Origin: Synechococcales cyanobacterium S06
GTDB taxonomy: Bacteria; Cyanobacteriota; Cyanobacteriia; Cyanobacteriales; JAABRE01
Direction: 5' to 3'
Assembly (NCBI GenBank): GCA_011391125.1
Contig: JAABRE010000010.1
Span: forward strand, 18,352 to 82,351
DNA: 64,000 nucleotides
Shown piece by piece: positions 46,505 to 54,666 of this stretch. How positions within the stretch are numbered: the stretch's first letter is position 1; each line of letters opens with the position of its first letter. The position numbers and the translations under genes are program-made. The notes under the pieces were generated by a model, which saw nothing but the letters and a program-made list of their open reading frames with translations, did not search any database and was not told the DNA's origin.

Positions 46505-48253
46505 TTAGTTATTGGCTTTATTTTGGATGATAATTTTAAAAATATCATAAACATTTTCTCGAACAATAAAAATGGTAAAAAGATTAAGGATTACTAACAC
46601 GGTAATAAATATTAGTAAAAGGTGGTATCTGTAATCATCAAGCAGTTGCAAACCCTTAATCAGGTAACTAACAATTATTTGCAAAATATTAATTAATTCA
46701 AGAATTTTATGCTCTAATAAATCCACTTCTCTGTAAACAGTTATCGTATATATAGTCGTTTTAAAATTTGTACCCCAACTAAATTTACATAGTTTACCAA
46801 ATACGGATTTAGGTACTTGATTAAATGATATTTGATAGAAAAGTGCTGCTAATTTATAATCTTTGAACTGTTCAAATAATTCCGCCCAAACTTGATATTT
46901 TTCTATAATATCTTTTCTAACATTATATTGCCAAAAATTAGTCAATTCATTAAATATTTGCTCCCAATCTTGATCATTTTTTAATTTAAACTCTAGTTTT
47001 TCTAATTCCTCTGTTAAATTAGACTGTTGTAAACGGGCAAATTTAGGCATTAAATTTAGATCATTCTCTAAATAATTTCTGATACCATAACGATAAGAAT
47101 TACCCCAAATTCCCTGCTTATTTTTTAATAATTTAACTAGACTATTTAATAATTCTGGTTCATCTAATAACCGCAATAAAATCAGTGTAATTCCCGCCTC
47201 AATTTTAGCTGATAATTGAGGGGCATTTTCGACAATCGGACGCAATTCCTGAGCAATATTAATTTGAAATATTAAAGAAGTTTCCCAATGCTCCTGATCT
47301 TTCCCTTGACGATTTTCCATCCAGTATAAAAACGTAGGTAAACTATCAGGAATAAACATGGCTTTTAAGGTTAATAAACGCACCATTTGAGCGCTATATA
47401 ATTTTTGGGAAATGGCATCTTTTGCTCCCCTACTATTAAAGAATTCTTCCCAATATTTAGGCTCAATATCTTCATTAGTTAAAGCTTCTTCTAAGGTTTG
47501 TAAATGCTCTAATTTAACCTTATCTCTGCTGATTAAACCACTAATCGCTTTTTTTATTCCTTCCCCACTAATTATTTTCCCATCGTTATTAGACTGATTA
47601 CTAATAATTTTGCGTAAATTTTCCTCAGATTCTCCACTTGCTGGATAAATGACATAAAAACTTTTTGGTACTTCTAAACCCGTCACATTATAGGCCCAAG
47701 CTATTAATTTGTCGCCAGCTTTTTCCTGGGCAATACTATTAATAATTAAAGGAGGACAAGATTTATTAAAAGGAATAATAACTGGGATTTCTTCTGTAAT
47801 AAACTCCTGAAAATTATTAATGGGAATTGTCGTATTTTCTTGATAACTATAATGATGAACTTGACCTATGTCTTTAAGATCAAAGGGATTAAAAACTAAA
47901 GGTTTATTATTCATCCAACGCAAAATTGTGGCAATATTTCCCCTTCCTTCGGTCAAAAAATAGCGATAAACGGACAAATATCGCCCAAAATCATCCCTAG
48001 CTCTGGTAACAACGGCTATAACTGACCATTCTTCCTGTTTATCCCCTATTTCTCTGGCTATCAGGGTAGGATTATCTGTAGAAGCTCTTTCGGCAACGGC
48101 AAACTCCCGATTACTAATGGCTTTTTGAACTACGGCAGGAATTTCCTCAAGTGTTGCGTTCATATATTTGCCAGTGAAACCTCTGGAAAACCAATTATTT
48201 TCATTACCTTCCACCGTAATACCGGTACTAAATTCGTGAATTTCTATCTGCAT
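46505..48253 (-). CDS. GTPase-associated (GAP1-like) membrane protein with shared module
   Basis: 582 aa. Residues 1-215 are an N-terminal domain (MQIEIHEFSTGITVEGNENNW, SVIAVVTRARDDFGRYLSVYRYFL, PLVFNPFD) that fits my recollection of the 'GTPase-associated protein 1' N-domain in proposed bacterial conflict systems. Residues 228-340 are the shared helical module (AISGLISRDKVKLEHLQTLE ... MVRLLTLKAMFIP), followed by the second region shared with 45084. The C-terminus has one or two membrane helices (HLLLIFITVLVILNLFTIFIV). It lies next to the doublet of GTPase-like genes, as expected for such a system. The name is inference. Confidence 0.6.
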   Translation of the reverse strand: MQIEIHEFSTGITVEGNENNWFSRGFTGKYMNATLEEIPAVVQKAISNREFAVAERASTDNPTLIAREIGDKQEEWSVIAVVTRARDDFGRYLSVYRYFLTEGRGNIATILRWMNNKPLVFNPFDLKDIGQVHHYSYQENTTIPINNFQEFITEEIPVIIPFNKSCPPLIINSIAQEKAGDKLIAWAYNVTGLEVPKSFYVIYPASGESEENLRKIISNQSNNDGKIISGEGIKKAISGLISRDKVKLEHLQTLEEALTNEDIEPKYWEEFFNSRGAKDAISQKLYSAQMVRLLTLKAMFIPDSLPTFLYWMENRQGKDQEHWETSLIFQINIAQELRPIVENAPQLSAKIEAGITLILLRLLDEPELLNSLVKLLKNKQGIWGNSYRYGIRNYLENDLNLMPKFARLQQSNLTEELEKLEFKLKNDQDWEQIFNELTNFWQYNVRKDIIEKYQVWAELFEQFKDYKLAALFYQISFNQVPKSVFGKLCKFSWGTNFKTTIYTITVYREVDLLEHKILELINILQIIVSYLIKGLQLLDDYRYHLLLIFITVLVILNLFTIFIVRENVYDIFKIIIQNKANN

Positions 48254-48316
48254 AATTGCCTTATTTCCTAATCAGTAATGTTATGTAAATTAAGTTGATT
48301 ATGATATTTTTTTCCC

Positions 48317-48529
48317 CTAACTACCTTTAATAAGAGGAGAATATTTTTTTAAATTAGGGTTAAAGTTTTTAATTTTTTTAGAGGCATTTAATACCTCAAT
48401 TCCAATTACATTTCCTTCTAAATCATAATCTAAAATAACTCCCGGACTAACTGAGTCACTTTCATCAATTTCCGCCTCACTCCAACTAATTGTTAAGACA
48501 TCAACTTCTACATTATAGTTAGCTTTCAT
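48317..48529 (-). CDS. DUF2283 protein, 70 aa
   Basis: The DUF2283 pattern is clear: YNVEVDVLTISWSEAEIDESDSVSPGVILDYDLEGNVIGIEVLNASKKI. Small beta-rich family of unknown function, often near toxin-antitoxin loci. Its ATG overlaps the stop of the GTPase-like gene by 4 bp (48526-48529), so the two are translationally coupled. Confidence 0.85.
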   Translation of the reverse strand: MKANYNVEVDVLTISWSEAEIDESDSVSPGVILDYDLEGNVIGIEVLNASKKIKNFNPNLKKYSPLIKGS

Positions 48530-49413
48530 TGTTCTAAATCCTTATTTCTTTGACCTGTACTTAACCAATAAATTGGCGCTACTAAAGCAAATGGCCGCCA
48601 ACGTCTTGGGTTTTTAATTATTGATTTTGTACCTTCACGATTGCGCTCTATTTTTTGGGAATTTGGTTCGGGAAAATTAGTCCCTAAAACCCCAAAAGCT
48701 GAGGTAACAAAATATTCAACTTCGCCGGTTTTTAAGTTAGCCCAATTCTGTAATTTTTGATAAACTTGAGGAAAACGTAATTGCGTTAATTTGGCTGGTG
48801 AATCGCGATTAATCCATAATTCTGATTGCTCACATTTGGTTAAAACTAGGGCAATTCTCCGTTTATTATTTTCTAAATCTGTCTGATCTAATGCTAATAA
48901 AAATTTCTCTAAACCGGCCGCATATTCTCGATCGCTTCGATAACTTGTTCCGTCTAATAAAAACATTATTCCCGAAGCTTGTAAACAATCGTCTAAATAA
49001 TCTTCCAATAAAGGATCGCCTTTTTTATTAATTAAATCCCTAAAAAATTCTCCCGAATAATCTTTACAATTGACATTTATTTTAACTCCATTTTGCCATT
49101 GATATTTATTTTTTACCGTAATTGTAATTGTATAATCCTTAACTTCTTCTACTTTTGAATCCAATCTCGTTGGTTCTAAGTCTAGTCCTTGTTCTAAAAT
49201 ATTTTGGGCATTTTCTATTAGTTTGCTAGTTTCTTCACCAATAGGTGTAACACTTTCGACGGGACTATCAGATTTAGCATTTGGCCAATATGCCAATGCC
49301 GCCATATAACCTGTTTTTCCCGATCCCCTTGGTCCGACAATTCTAATATTTACGTTTTGATCTTGATAGTTTGAAGACCCATTATTTGCTTTATTTTTGA
49401 TCCAATTAAACAT
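48526..49413 (-). CDS. P-loop GTPase-like protein 1 of a paralogous pair
   Basis: 295 aa. G1 is IVGPRGSGKTGYMAAL near residue 27, the G3 equivalent is CKDYSGEFF, the G4 site is degenerate (LTKCEQ instead of N/TKxD), and G5-like TSAFG follows. The C-terminus WRPFALVAPIYWLSTGQ is shared with the next protein (WKPYNIIEPLYWLSTGK), and both have the same S-x-E-KL-AQ-QG-EPT region after the P-loop. This matches the idea of paired 'DO'-type TRAFAC GTPases; assignment to that family is inference. Confidence 0.75.
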   Translation of the reverse strand: MFNWIKNKANNGSSNYQDQNVNIRIVGPRGSGKTGYMAALAYWPNAKSDSPVESVTPIGEETSKLIENAQNILEQGLDLEPTRLDSKVEEVKDYTITITVKNKYQWQNGVKINVNCKDYSGEFFRDLINKKGDPLLEDYLDDCLQASGIMFLLDGTSYRSDREYAAGLEKFLLALDQTDLENNKRRIALVLTKCEQSELWINRDSPAKLTQLRFPQVYQKLQNWANLKTGEVEYFVTSAFGVLGTNFPEPNSQKIERNREGTKSIIKNPRRWRPFALVAPIYWLSTGQRNKDLEQ

Positions 49414-49436
49414 GATTTTCCTAATTTTAATTAACC

Positions 49437-49469
49437 AGAAATCAGATTTTTTGAAAAAATCTGATTTCT
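49437..49469. terminator. Hairpin, ATCAGAT/ATCTGAT variant
   Basis: Perfect 16-bp arms around a single G, between the two paralogous GTPase-like genes. Confidence 0.7.
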
Positions 49470-49478
49470 ATATTGAGT

Positions 49479-50297
49479 TTATTTTCCGGTACTTAACCAA
49501 TATAAAGGTTCAATAATATTATAGGGTTTCCATGCTGCAGCATCCCTTAAATATGATTCTTGACCTTCTTTTCCCATGGCATCGATTCGATTAGGCCGAG
49601 GGTCAATTTTCTGCTCTAAAACTCCGAAGGTTGAGAGTGCATAAAAACGTAAGTTTTCTTGGGGAATTAAATCTTTTAAAGTTAAGGTCATTGTTGGTAA
49701 ATGTAGGTTAAATAAATCCGTTTCTGGATCGAGTCTTCCAGGCCAAATTTCGCCCCTTTCTGATTTACTCATGGCGATGGACAAACGTAAATTTTTTAAA
49801 CGATCTTTTTGATCCATTAACTCGATAAACCGACTCATTACTCGTCGATAAAAACTGTCTGCTCCCGCTTCCCAAGCCGTTAATAAAATCATACAACCAA
49901 CGACATCATTCATCAAACATTCCTCAATAAATTCCTTATGTATTTCATCCGCTAAATTTGGTTCGGCTATTTTTTCAAACACTTCTCCGGGATAATCTCT
50001 GACGTTTAATTGTATTGGTTCAGTTTTCCTTAAAAAACCGCTATTAATATCAATTTTAAAGGAAAAATAAGGTAAATCATCGACATTTTTAATCACACTT
50101 CCTATTACTGTTGGTTCAAAGGAAAATCCCTGACAAATAATATCTTGTGCTTTATCTTGTAATTTTTTTGATTCATCATTTAAGGGTTTTATAGTTAATT
50201 TTTGCTTATTTTTTTGTAAGGAATAAGAATGAGCCAAAGCTGCTAAATAAGTGGTTTTTCCTGATCTTCTCGGACCAATTACACAAATATTACCCAT
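49479..50297 (-). CDS. P-loop GTPase-like protein 2 of a paralogous pair
   Basis: 272 aa from ATG 50297. I prefer this start over ATG 50312 because GGAGGT sits inside the first five codons of the longer version at the right spacing. G1 ICVIGPRRSGKTTYLAALAHS, G3 equivalent LNVRDYPGEVFEK, weak G4 (MSKSERGE), G5 LSTFGV. Ends WKPYNIIEPLYWLSTGK, like its paralog at 48526. Cytosolic. The DxxGE form of G3 recurs in all three GTPase-like proteins of the cluster. Confidence 0.75.
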   Translation of the reverse strand: MGNICVIGPRRSGKTTYLAALAHSYSLQKNKQKLTIKPLNDESKKLQDKAQDIICQGFSFEPTVIGSVIKNVDDLPYFSFKIDINSGFLRKTEPIQLNVRDYPGEVFEKIAEPNLADEIHKEFIEECLMNDVVGCMILLTAWEAGADSFYRRVMSRFIELMDQKDRLKNLRLSIAMSKSERGEIWPGRLDPETDLFNLHLPTMTLTLKDLIPQENLRFYALSTFGVLEQKIDPRPNRIDAMGKEGQESYLRDAAAWKPYNIIEPLYWLSTGK

Positions 50298-50322
50298 AAT
50301 TTTAACCTCCATTTTAGTATCT

Positions 50323-50355
50323 AAAAATCCGATTTTTTCAAAAAATCGGATTTCT
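50323..50355. terminator. Hairpin, ATCCGAT family
   Basis: AAAAATCCGATTTTTT pairs with AAAAAATCGGATTTCT (one-base loop; imperfect at the outermost bases) between the third and second GTPase-like genes. Confidence 0.7.
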
Positions 50356-50360
50356 GTTAA

Positions 50361-51077
50361 TTAATTTAAAAAACTACCTAAATAAATCCAAGGTAATTCT
50401 AACAGATTCCGGTTATAAATGCTAGTAATAAAACACCTCACTGATAACCCACTAATACTCTGGTTTAATTGCTGAATTTGTGGAGAAATAGGGCGAAAAT
50501 ATCTCTGCATGACATAACTATTTCTTTGTTGCCAATTCAGCGGTGAATTATAGGGAAGATACCCTAATTTTTGCCCTTCTTGTTCATAATCACAAAATAA
50601 ATCTGCTTTATTTAAACACAGTAATAAATGACGTATTTGGGGACATTCATAACGAAAGAAGTTAACCCAACGATTAAAACGATTACACCATTGTTTCTCG
50701 GTAATAAAGTCATCTCGATTAATATTATTGGCTGTTATTATCTGTCGATATGGTGGTAATACTAATATTATTCCTTCGGTTTGTTTAAGGGTATTTAGGA
50801 AATGTTGCCATTCAGATTGCTTTTCAGTTTGCCAATGTTTTCGCCAAATTTCTCCCGGTGTATCAATCCAATCTAAGATTAATTGTTTGTTACCACTGGG
50901 TAACTGAATTTGTAATTCCATGGCTTTATTATAAATAGAATTTTGGGCATCTGTCGCTGTTGGCGCATTTTTAAAATAACTAGAATTTACCCTAACATAA
51001 TTATTATTTGGGTTAGCTAATTCGGTAGCTAAATGGGTTTTTCCGGCACTGCGATCTCCTATATAAATTACGCCCAA
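50361..51077 (-). CDS. P-loop GTPase-like protein 3, first gene of the cluster
   Basis: 238 aa from TTG at 51077, chosen because AGGAGG lies 5 bp upstream and the P-loop strand begins right away (LGVIYIGDRSAGKTHLATEL). An ATG at 51146 would add 23 residues without family character and put the ribosome-binding site inside the gene. G3 equivalent DWIDTPGEIW, and an intact G4 (LCLNKADLF), so this member is the likeliest active GTPase. It is shorter than and only distantly related to the other two. Confidence 0.72.
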   Translation of the reverse strand: MGVIYIGDRSAGKTHLATELANPNNNYVRVNSSYFKNAPTATDAQNSIYNKAMELQIQLPSGNKQLILDWIDTPGEIWRKHWQTEKQSEWQHFLNTLKQTEGIILVLPPYRQIITANNINRDDFITEKQWCNRFNRWVNFFRYECPQIRHLLLCLNKADLFCDYEQEGQKLGYLPYNSPLNWQQRNSYVMQRYFRPISPQIQQLNQSISGLSVRCFITSIYNRNLLELPWIYLGSFLN

Positions 51078-51162
51078 ATTGGCCTCCTTTTGTAATATTA
51101 AATAAATATTTATTATTAAATGAACAACAATTGTAGGGCGATGCACTGCCCACCTACTGTTA

Positions 51163-51645
51163 TTATTTAATTACTTTACAGTAAACTAAATCGCATCTTT
51201 TTGTTTCGACTCCCGAAGCAGGTAAATAACCATTTTTTTCGTACAAAATAACAGCTTCTTTTAAAATACTAGCGGTTTCAATCCAAATCTCCTTAAATCC
51301 TTGGCTAATAATTTCCTGTTCTAATTCCTCTAATAAATACTGTCCTAAACCTTGTTTTCTCACATTCGGTAAAAGATACATTTTTCTAATTTCTACGGCT
51401 TTATTGCCCCTAGAAATGGGATAATAGGCCGCAGTTCCTACGAGCATATTATTCTGTTCAATTACCCAAAATTCGCCGCCTTTTTCTAAGTAACATTTCT
51501 CAATTTCTAGGACATCTAAATCTGCTGATTCAGGTTGCCATGGCAGACCATATTCTAATAAGACAGTTTTAATTATTTCTGCTGCTAAATATCTGTCTTT
51601 TTCTTGCCAATTCCTAATCAAAAAATCCCGATAATTTTTGTTCAT
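51163..51645 (-). CDS. GNAT-family N-acetyltransferase
   Basis: 160 aa. Acetyl-CoA binding motif A is VEIRKMYLLPNVRKQGLGQYLLEELE near residue 95, and motif B ends VILYEKNGYLPASGVETKRCDLVYCK. Substrate unknown. It is separated from the signalling cluster by 85 bp that includes a TAGGGCGATGCACTGCCC repeat, and it has its own upstream region. Not obviously part of the system. Confidence 0.88.
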   Translation of the reverse strand: MNKNYRDFLIRNWQEKDRYLAAEIIKTVLLEYGLPWQPESADLDVLEIEKCYLEKGGEFWVIEQNNMLVGTAAYYPISRGNKAVEIRKMYLLPNVRKQGLGQYLLEELEQEIISQGFKEIWIETASILKEAVILYEKNGYLPASGVETKRCDLVYCKVIK

Positions 51646-51718
51646 GGTTAATTTATTAAATAGGTTGGTTGTTGCGCTTTAGCGATCTAAAAAAGGCCGA
51701 AGAATACATAATTATTCC

Positions 51719-52312
51719 TTAACTATGTATTCGTGGTTGGTAATATAAATGAGTTAAAATTTCGCTCTCTTTTATCGCCAATTCCTCTAATCTTTTTTTC
51801 ACTATTTCTCTGTCAAAATAATGGTCTGCTAATAACCAATAAATACCATAATGTCTCGCTTCTGATTCCATCAAACTATGATAAAATGCGGCTAATTCTG
51901 GTTCGGGACAATGTTGTGCTAATAACCCTAATCTTTCGTGGGATCGCGCTTCAATTAAGGCTGATATGAGCAAGGAATCAAGCAGTCGCTCTGGTTCTTG
52001 GTGACGAATTAGCTTTTTTAATTCTGCTCCATAGGGTGGCGAATTTAAGGGAGCTAAAGGTATTTTTCGACGTTCTAACCAGTCGTTTACCTGTTCAAAA
52101 TGCTCTAATTCTTCTTTGGCAATTGGGGTTAATTGACGGACTAAATAACTATTAGAAGGGTAACGAAACATTAAGTTTAAAGCACAAGAAGCCGCTTTTC
52201 GTTCACAATGGGAATGATCTAGTAAAATTGTGTCTAAATTATTAATTGCTTGTTCGATCCAAGCAGCTTGAGTCGCTGTTTTCAGAATGTTAATTTTTAC
52301 TGTAGTTGTCAT
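51719..52312 (-). CDS. miaE: MiaE-like tRNA-(ms2io6A) hydroxylase
   Basis: 197 aa, ferritin-like di-iron protein. Metal ligands are visible in DHSHCERKAASCAL, KEELEHFEQVNDWL and MESEARHYGIYW, with E-x-x-H repeats. The family hydroxylates the isopentenyl group of modified A37 in tRNA; cyanobacterial MiaE-like proteins are common, though the precise product has not been shown for most. The N-terminus VKINILKTATQAAWIEQAI fits a start at 52312. Confidence 0.85.
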   Translation of the reverse strand: MTTTVKINILKTATQAAWIEQAINNLDTILLDHSHCERKAASCALNLMFRYPSNSYLVRQLTPIAKEELEHFEQVNDWLERRKIPLAPLNSPPYGAELKKLIRHQEPERLLDSLLISALIEARSHERLGLLAQHCPEPELAAFYHSLMESEARHYGIYWLLADHYFDREIVKKRLEELAIKESEILTHLYYQPRIHS

Positions 52313-52374
52313 TTTTTTACCAAATTGATTTAGATTAATTTTATGATCAATTTAATAATTTAAACTTTATTTTT

Positions 52375-53091
52375 ATGAATCAACGTCGCATTGTGATCGG
52401 TGATGTTCATGGACATTTTGATACTTTAATGCAATTATTAGAGGCGATCGCCCCTGGCAAGGATGATCAAATTTATTTTTTGGGCGATTTAATCGATCGC
52501 GGTCCCAAAAGTGCCGAGGTGGTGCAGTTTGTCATTGATCACGATTACCCCTGTGTGTTAGGAAACCATGAGGAAATTCTGCTATTTACGGTGGGTTATG
52601 GCAAAATTAACCCACATAACTTGGATTTTTGGCTAAAAGCAGGGGGAAATACCACTTTAGCTAGTTATCACAACGAAATTCCCTACCAACATTTAGATTG
52701 GATGAGGGAATTACCAGTATATCGAGATTTAGGGGATGTTTTTTTAGTTCATGCAGGGGTTCATCCCCGTATGCCCTTAAAACAACAAACTTCAGAACAA
52801 TTGTGCTGGATTAGGGGGGAGTTTCATAATATGAATAAACCCTATTTTTCCGATAAATTAATTATCATTGGTCATTCAATCACGTTCACTTTTCCTAACG
52901 TAGAACCGGGTCAATTAGTAACAGGAAAAGGGTGGTTAGATATTGATACTGGAGTTTATCATCCCTACAGTGGTTGGTTAACTGGATATGATATTACTAA
53001 TAAGAAAGTATATCAGGCTAATTCCCAATCAAAAGCCGTCAGAATTAGGACTTTAGAAGAAGGTATTACGCCTTATTCTTATCATGTTTAA
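52375..53091 (+). CDS. PPP-family metallophosphatase (Ser/Thr phosphatase-like)
   Basis: 238 aa. All metal-binding signatures are intact: IVIGDVHGHFDTL, IYFLGDLIDRGPKSAEV, VLGNHEE and VHAGVHPR near residue 125, plus IIGHSITFT. Small bacterial PPP enzymes dephosphorylate proteins or dinucleoside polyphosphates. Its stop abuts the stop of the converging M48 protease with no gap. Whether it opposes the kinase at 34944 is unknown. Confidence 0.9.
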   Translation: MNQRRIVIGDVHGHFDTLMQLLEAIAPGKDDQIYFLGDLIDRGPKSAEVVQFVIDHDYPCVLGNHEEILLFTVGYGKINPHNLDFWLKAGGNTTLASYHNEIPYQHLDWMRELPVYRDLGDVFLVHAGVHPRMPLKQQTSEQLCWIRGEFHNMNKPYFSDKLIIIGHSITFTFPNVEPGQLVTGKGWLDIDTGVYHPYSGWLTGYDITNKKVYQANSQSKAVRIRTLEEGITPYSYHV

Positions 53092-53955
53092 TTAATAATT
53101 AGTGGTTAATTGTCTTAATTTGGCTTTATAAGCTTGTGAATCTAAACCGTTACCTTGTTTCGCTGTTGCTGGATTCATACTTGCTTGTAAACGGGCAATG
53201 CGATCATCTGTCGCTGGGTGAGTGCTTAAAAAACTCGGAGAACTACCACCTGATTGAGCTTTTAAGAGTTTGTCGAAAAAAGTTACCATACCGATGGGTG
53301 CGTAACCAGATTTGGCCAAATCATTCAAGCCAAGTTGATCGGCTTCTAATTCATCACCCCGACTGCGAGGAAGTTGAAACCCGACTTGTAATCCCAATTG
53401 TACGGCAGTATTGCGATCCAAACCGGCTACCGAAACCAACCCTTGAGCGATTGCCTGTTCTCTCATTTGTTTAAGGGAATGACGGGCTGCAATATGACTA
53501 ATTTCGTGACCGATTACTCCGGCTAATTCGGCTTCATTGTCTGCTGTGGCGATTAAACCAGTGTTAACATAAACAAAACCGCCCATGGTGGCAAAAGCGT
53601 TGATACTTTTATCATTTACCACTTGAAAAGTATAGGGAATATTCGGCCGAGTGCTATTTCTAGCTAAATTCTGCCCGATTTCGTTAATATAGTTGGTAAG
53701 TTCGCGATTATTAGAAAGTGGATATTTGGAGACGACTTGCTGATTAATTTGTCTGCCAAGTGAGACTTCATCCTGATCAGACATGGTAGATAACTGAATA
53801 ACTTGTACTCCTTGCATTAATAAATCTATCCAAGAGAAGGCGTAACTAGCTCCAGGTGTAGCGACAGAAACTGTCAAGGCTGTTACGATAGATAATAGGC
53901 TATAAAATAGACTTTTACGGGTTGATCCAAAAAAAGAAGAATTTTGCTTAGACAT
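53092..53955 (-). CDS. Exported M48-family metalloprotease
   Basis: 287 aa. An N-terminal signal or anchor (KSLFYSLLSIVTALTVSVATPGASYAF) is followed by the peptidase: zinc site VIGHEISHIAARHSLKQ near residue 146 (HExxH) and the third ligand in ELEADQLGL near 205. The end FLSTHPATDDRIARLQ is typical of the BepA/YcaL-like subgroup, which takes part in outer-membrane protein quality control. It lacks the TPR half of BepA. Confidence 0.9.
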   Translation of the reverse strand: MSKQNSSFFGSTRKSLFYSLLSIVTALTVSVATPGASYAFSWIDLLMQGVQVIQLSTMSDQDEVSLGRQINQQVVSKYPLSNNRELTNYINEIGQNLARNSTRPNIPYTFQVVNDKSINAFATMGGFVYVNTGLIATADNEAELAGVIGHEISHIAARHSLKQMREQAIAQGLVSVAGLDRNTAVQLGLQVGFQLPRSRGDELEADQLGLNDLAKSGYAPIGMVTFFDKLLKAQSGGSSPSFLSTHPATDDRIARLQASMNPATAKQGNGLDSQAYKAKLRQLTTNY

Positions 53956-54068
53956 AATTATTTTCGCTTAGGTTAATATACTTTAAAGTCAGAGACGTAA
54001 ATTAAAACAAGGAAGTTCCTTGGTTATTTTTTATATATACCTTAAAAACATCTATTTATCAAGGGGAA

Positions 54069-54665
54069 ATGGCACATAAATTAAACAGTAAACGCATAAT
54101 TGGTTTAACTGGTGGTATTGCTACAGGTAAAACTACGGTAACAAATTATTTACAAGAAAAATATAAGTTGCCTATTTTAGATGCTGATTTATTAGCGAGG
54201 GAAGCAGTTAATAATAATTCCCCTATTTTAGAACAAATTTTTAACAGATATGGGGCAAATATTAGATTAGCTAATGGGGAATTAGATCGAGCAGCTTTAG
54301 GAGCTATTATCTTTAATAATTCGACGGAAAAAAGCTGGTTAGAAGCGAAAATTCATCCTTTTGTTAGGGAAAAATTAGTCACAGGAATTGCTCAATTAAA
54401 TGAGGAGATTATTGTTTTAGCTATTCCCTTATTATTTGAAGCTAAGATGACAGATTTAGTAACCGAAATTTGGGTGGTAACTTGTACAGAAGCACAGCAA
54501 AAAGAACGGTTAATGAAACGAAATAATTTAACTTTAACGGAAGCACAAAACAGGATCACAAATCAGTTACCTCTTGAATTTAAGACAAGATATGCTAAGA
54601 TTATTTTAGATAATTCGGGCACATTAACTAACTTAAAAATACAGATAGATAGGGCAGTAAATTAA
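54069..54665 (+). CDS. coaE: Dephospho-CoA kinase
   Basis: Last step of coenzyme A synthesis. 198 aa. P-loop IGLTGGIATGKTTVTNYL near residue 12, DADLLAREAV, IHPFVREKL, VLAIPLLFEAKM and WVVTC...QKERLMKRN. It ends one base before the ATG of the RNB nuclease gene, so the two form an operon. Confidence 0.95.
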   Translation: MAHKLNSKRIIGLTGGIATGKTTVTNYLQEKYKLPILDADLLAREAVNNNSPILEQIFNRYGANIRLANGELDRAALGAIIFNNSTEKSWLEAKIHPFVREKLVTGIAQLNEEIIVLAIPLLFEAKMTDLVTEIWVVTCTEAQQKERLMKRNNLTLTEAQNRITNQLPLEFKTRYAKIILDNSGTLTNLKIQIDRAVN

Positions 54666-54666
54666 G

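Noticed and set aside
34944..51077. Classical vWA-MoxR ternary system
   Set aside because: Two vWA proteins are present, but no MoxR AAA+ ATPase or vMAP-type protein is encoded in the cluster.
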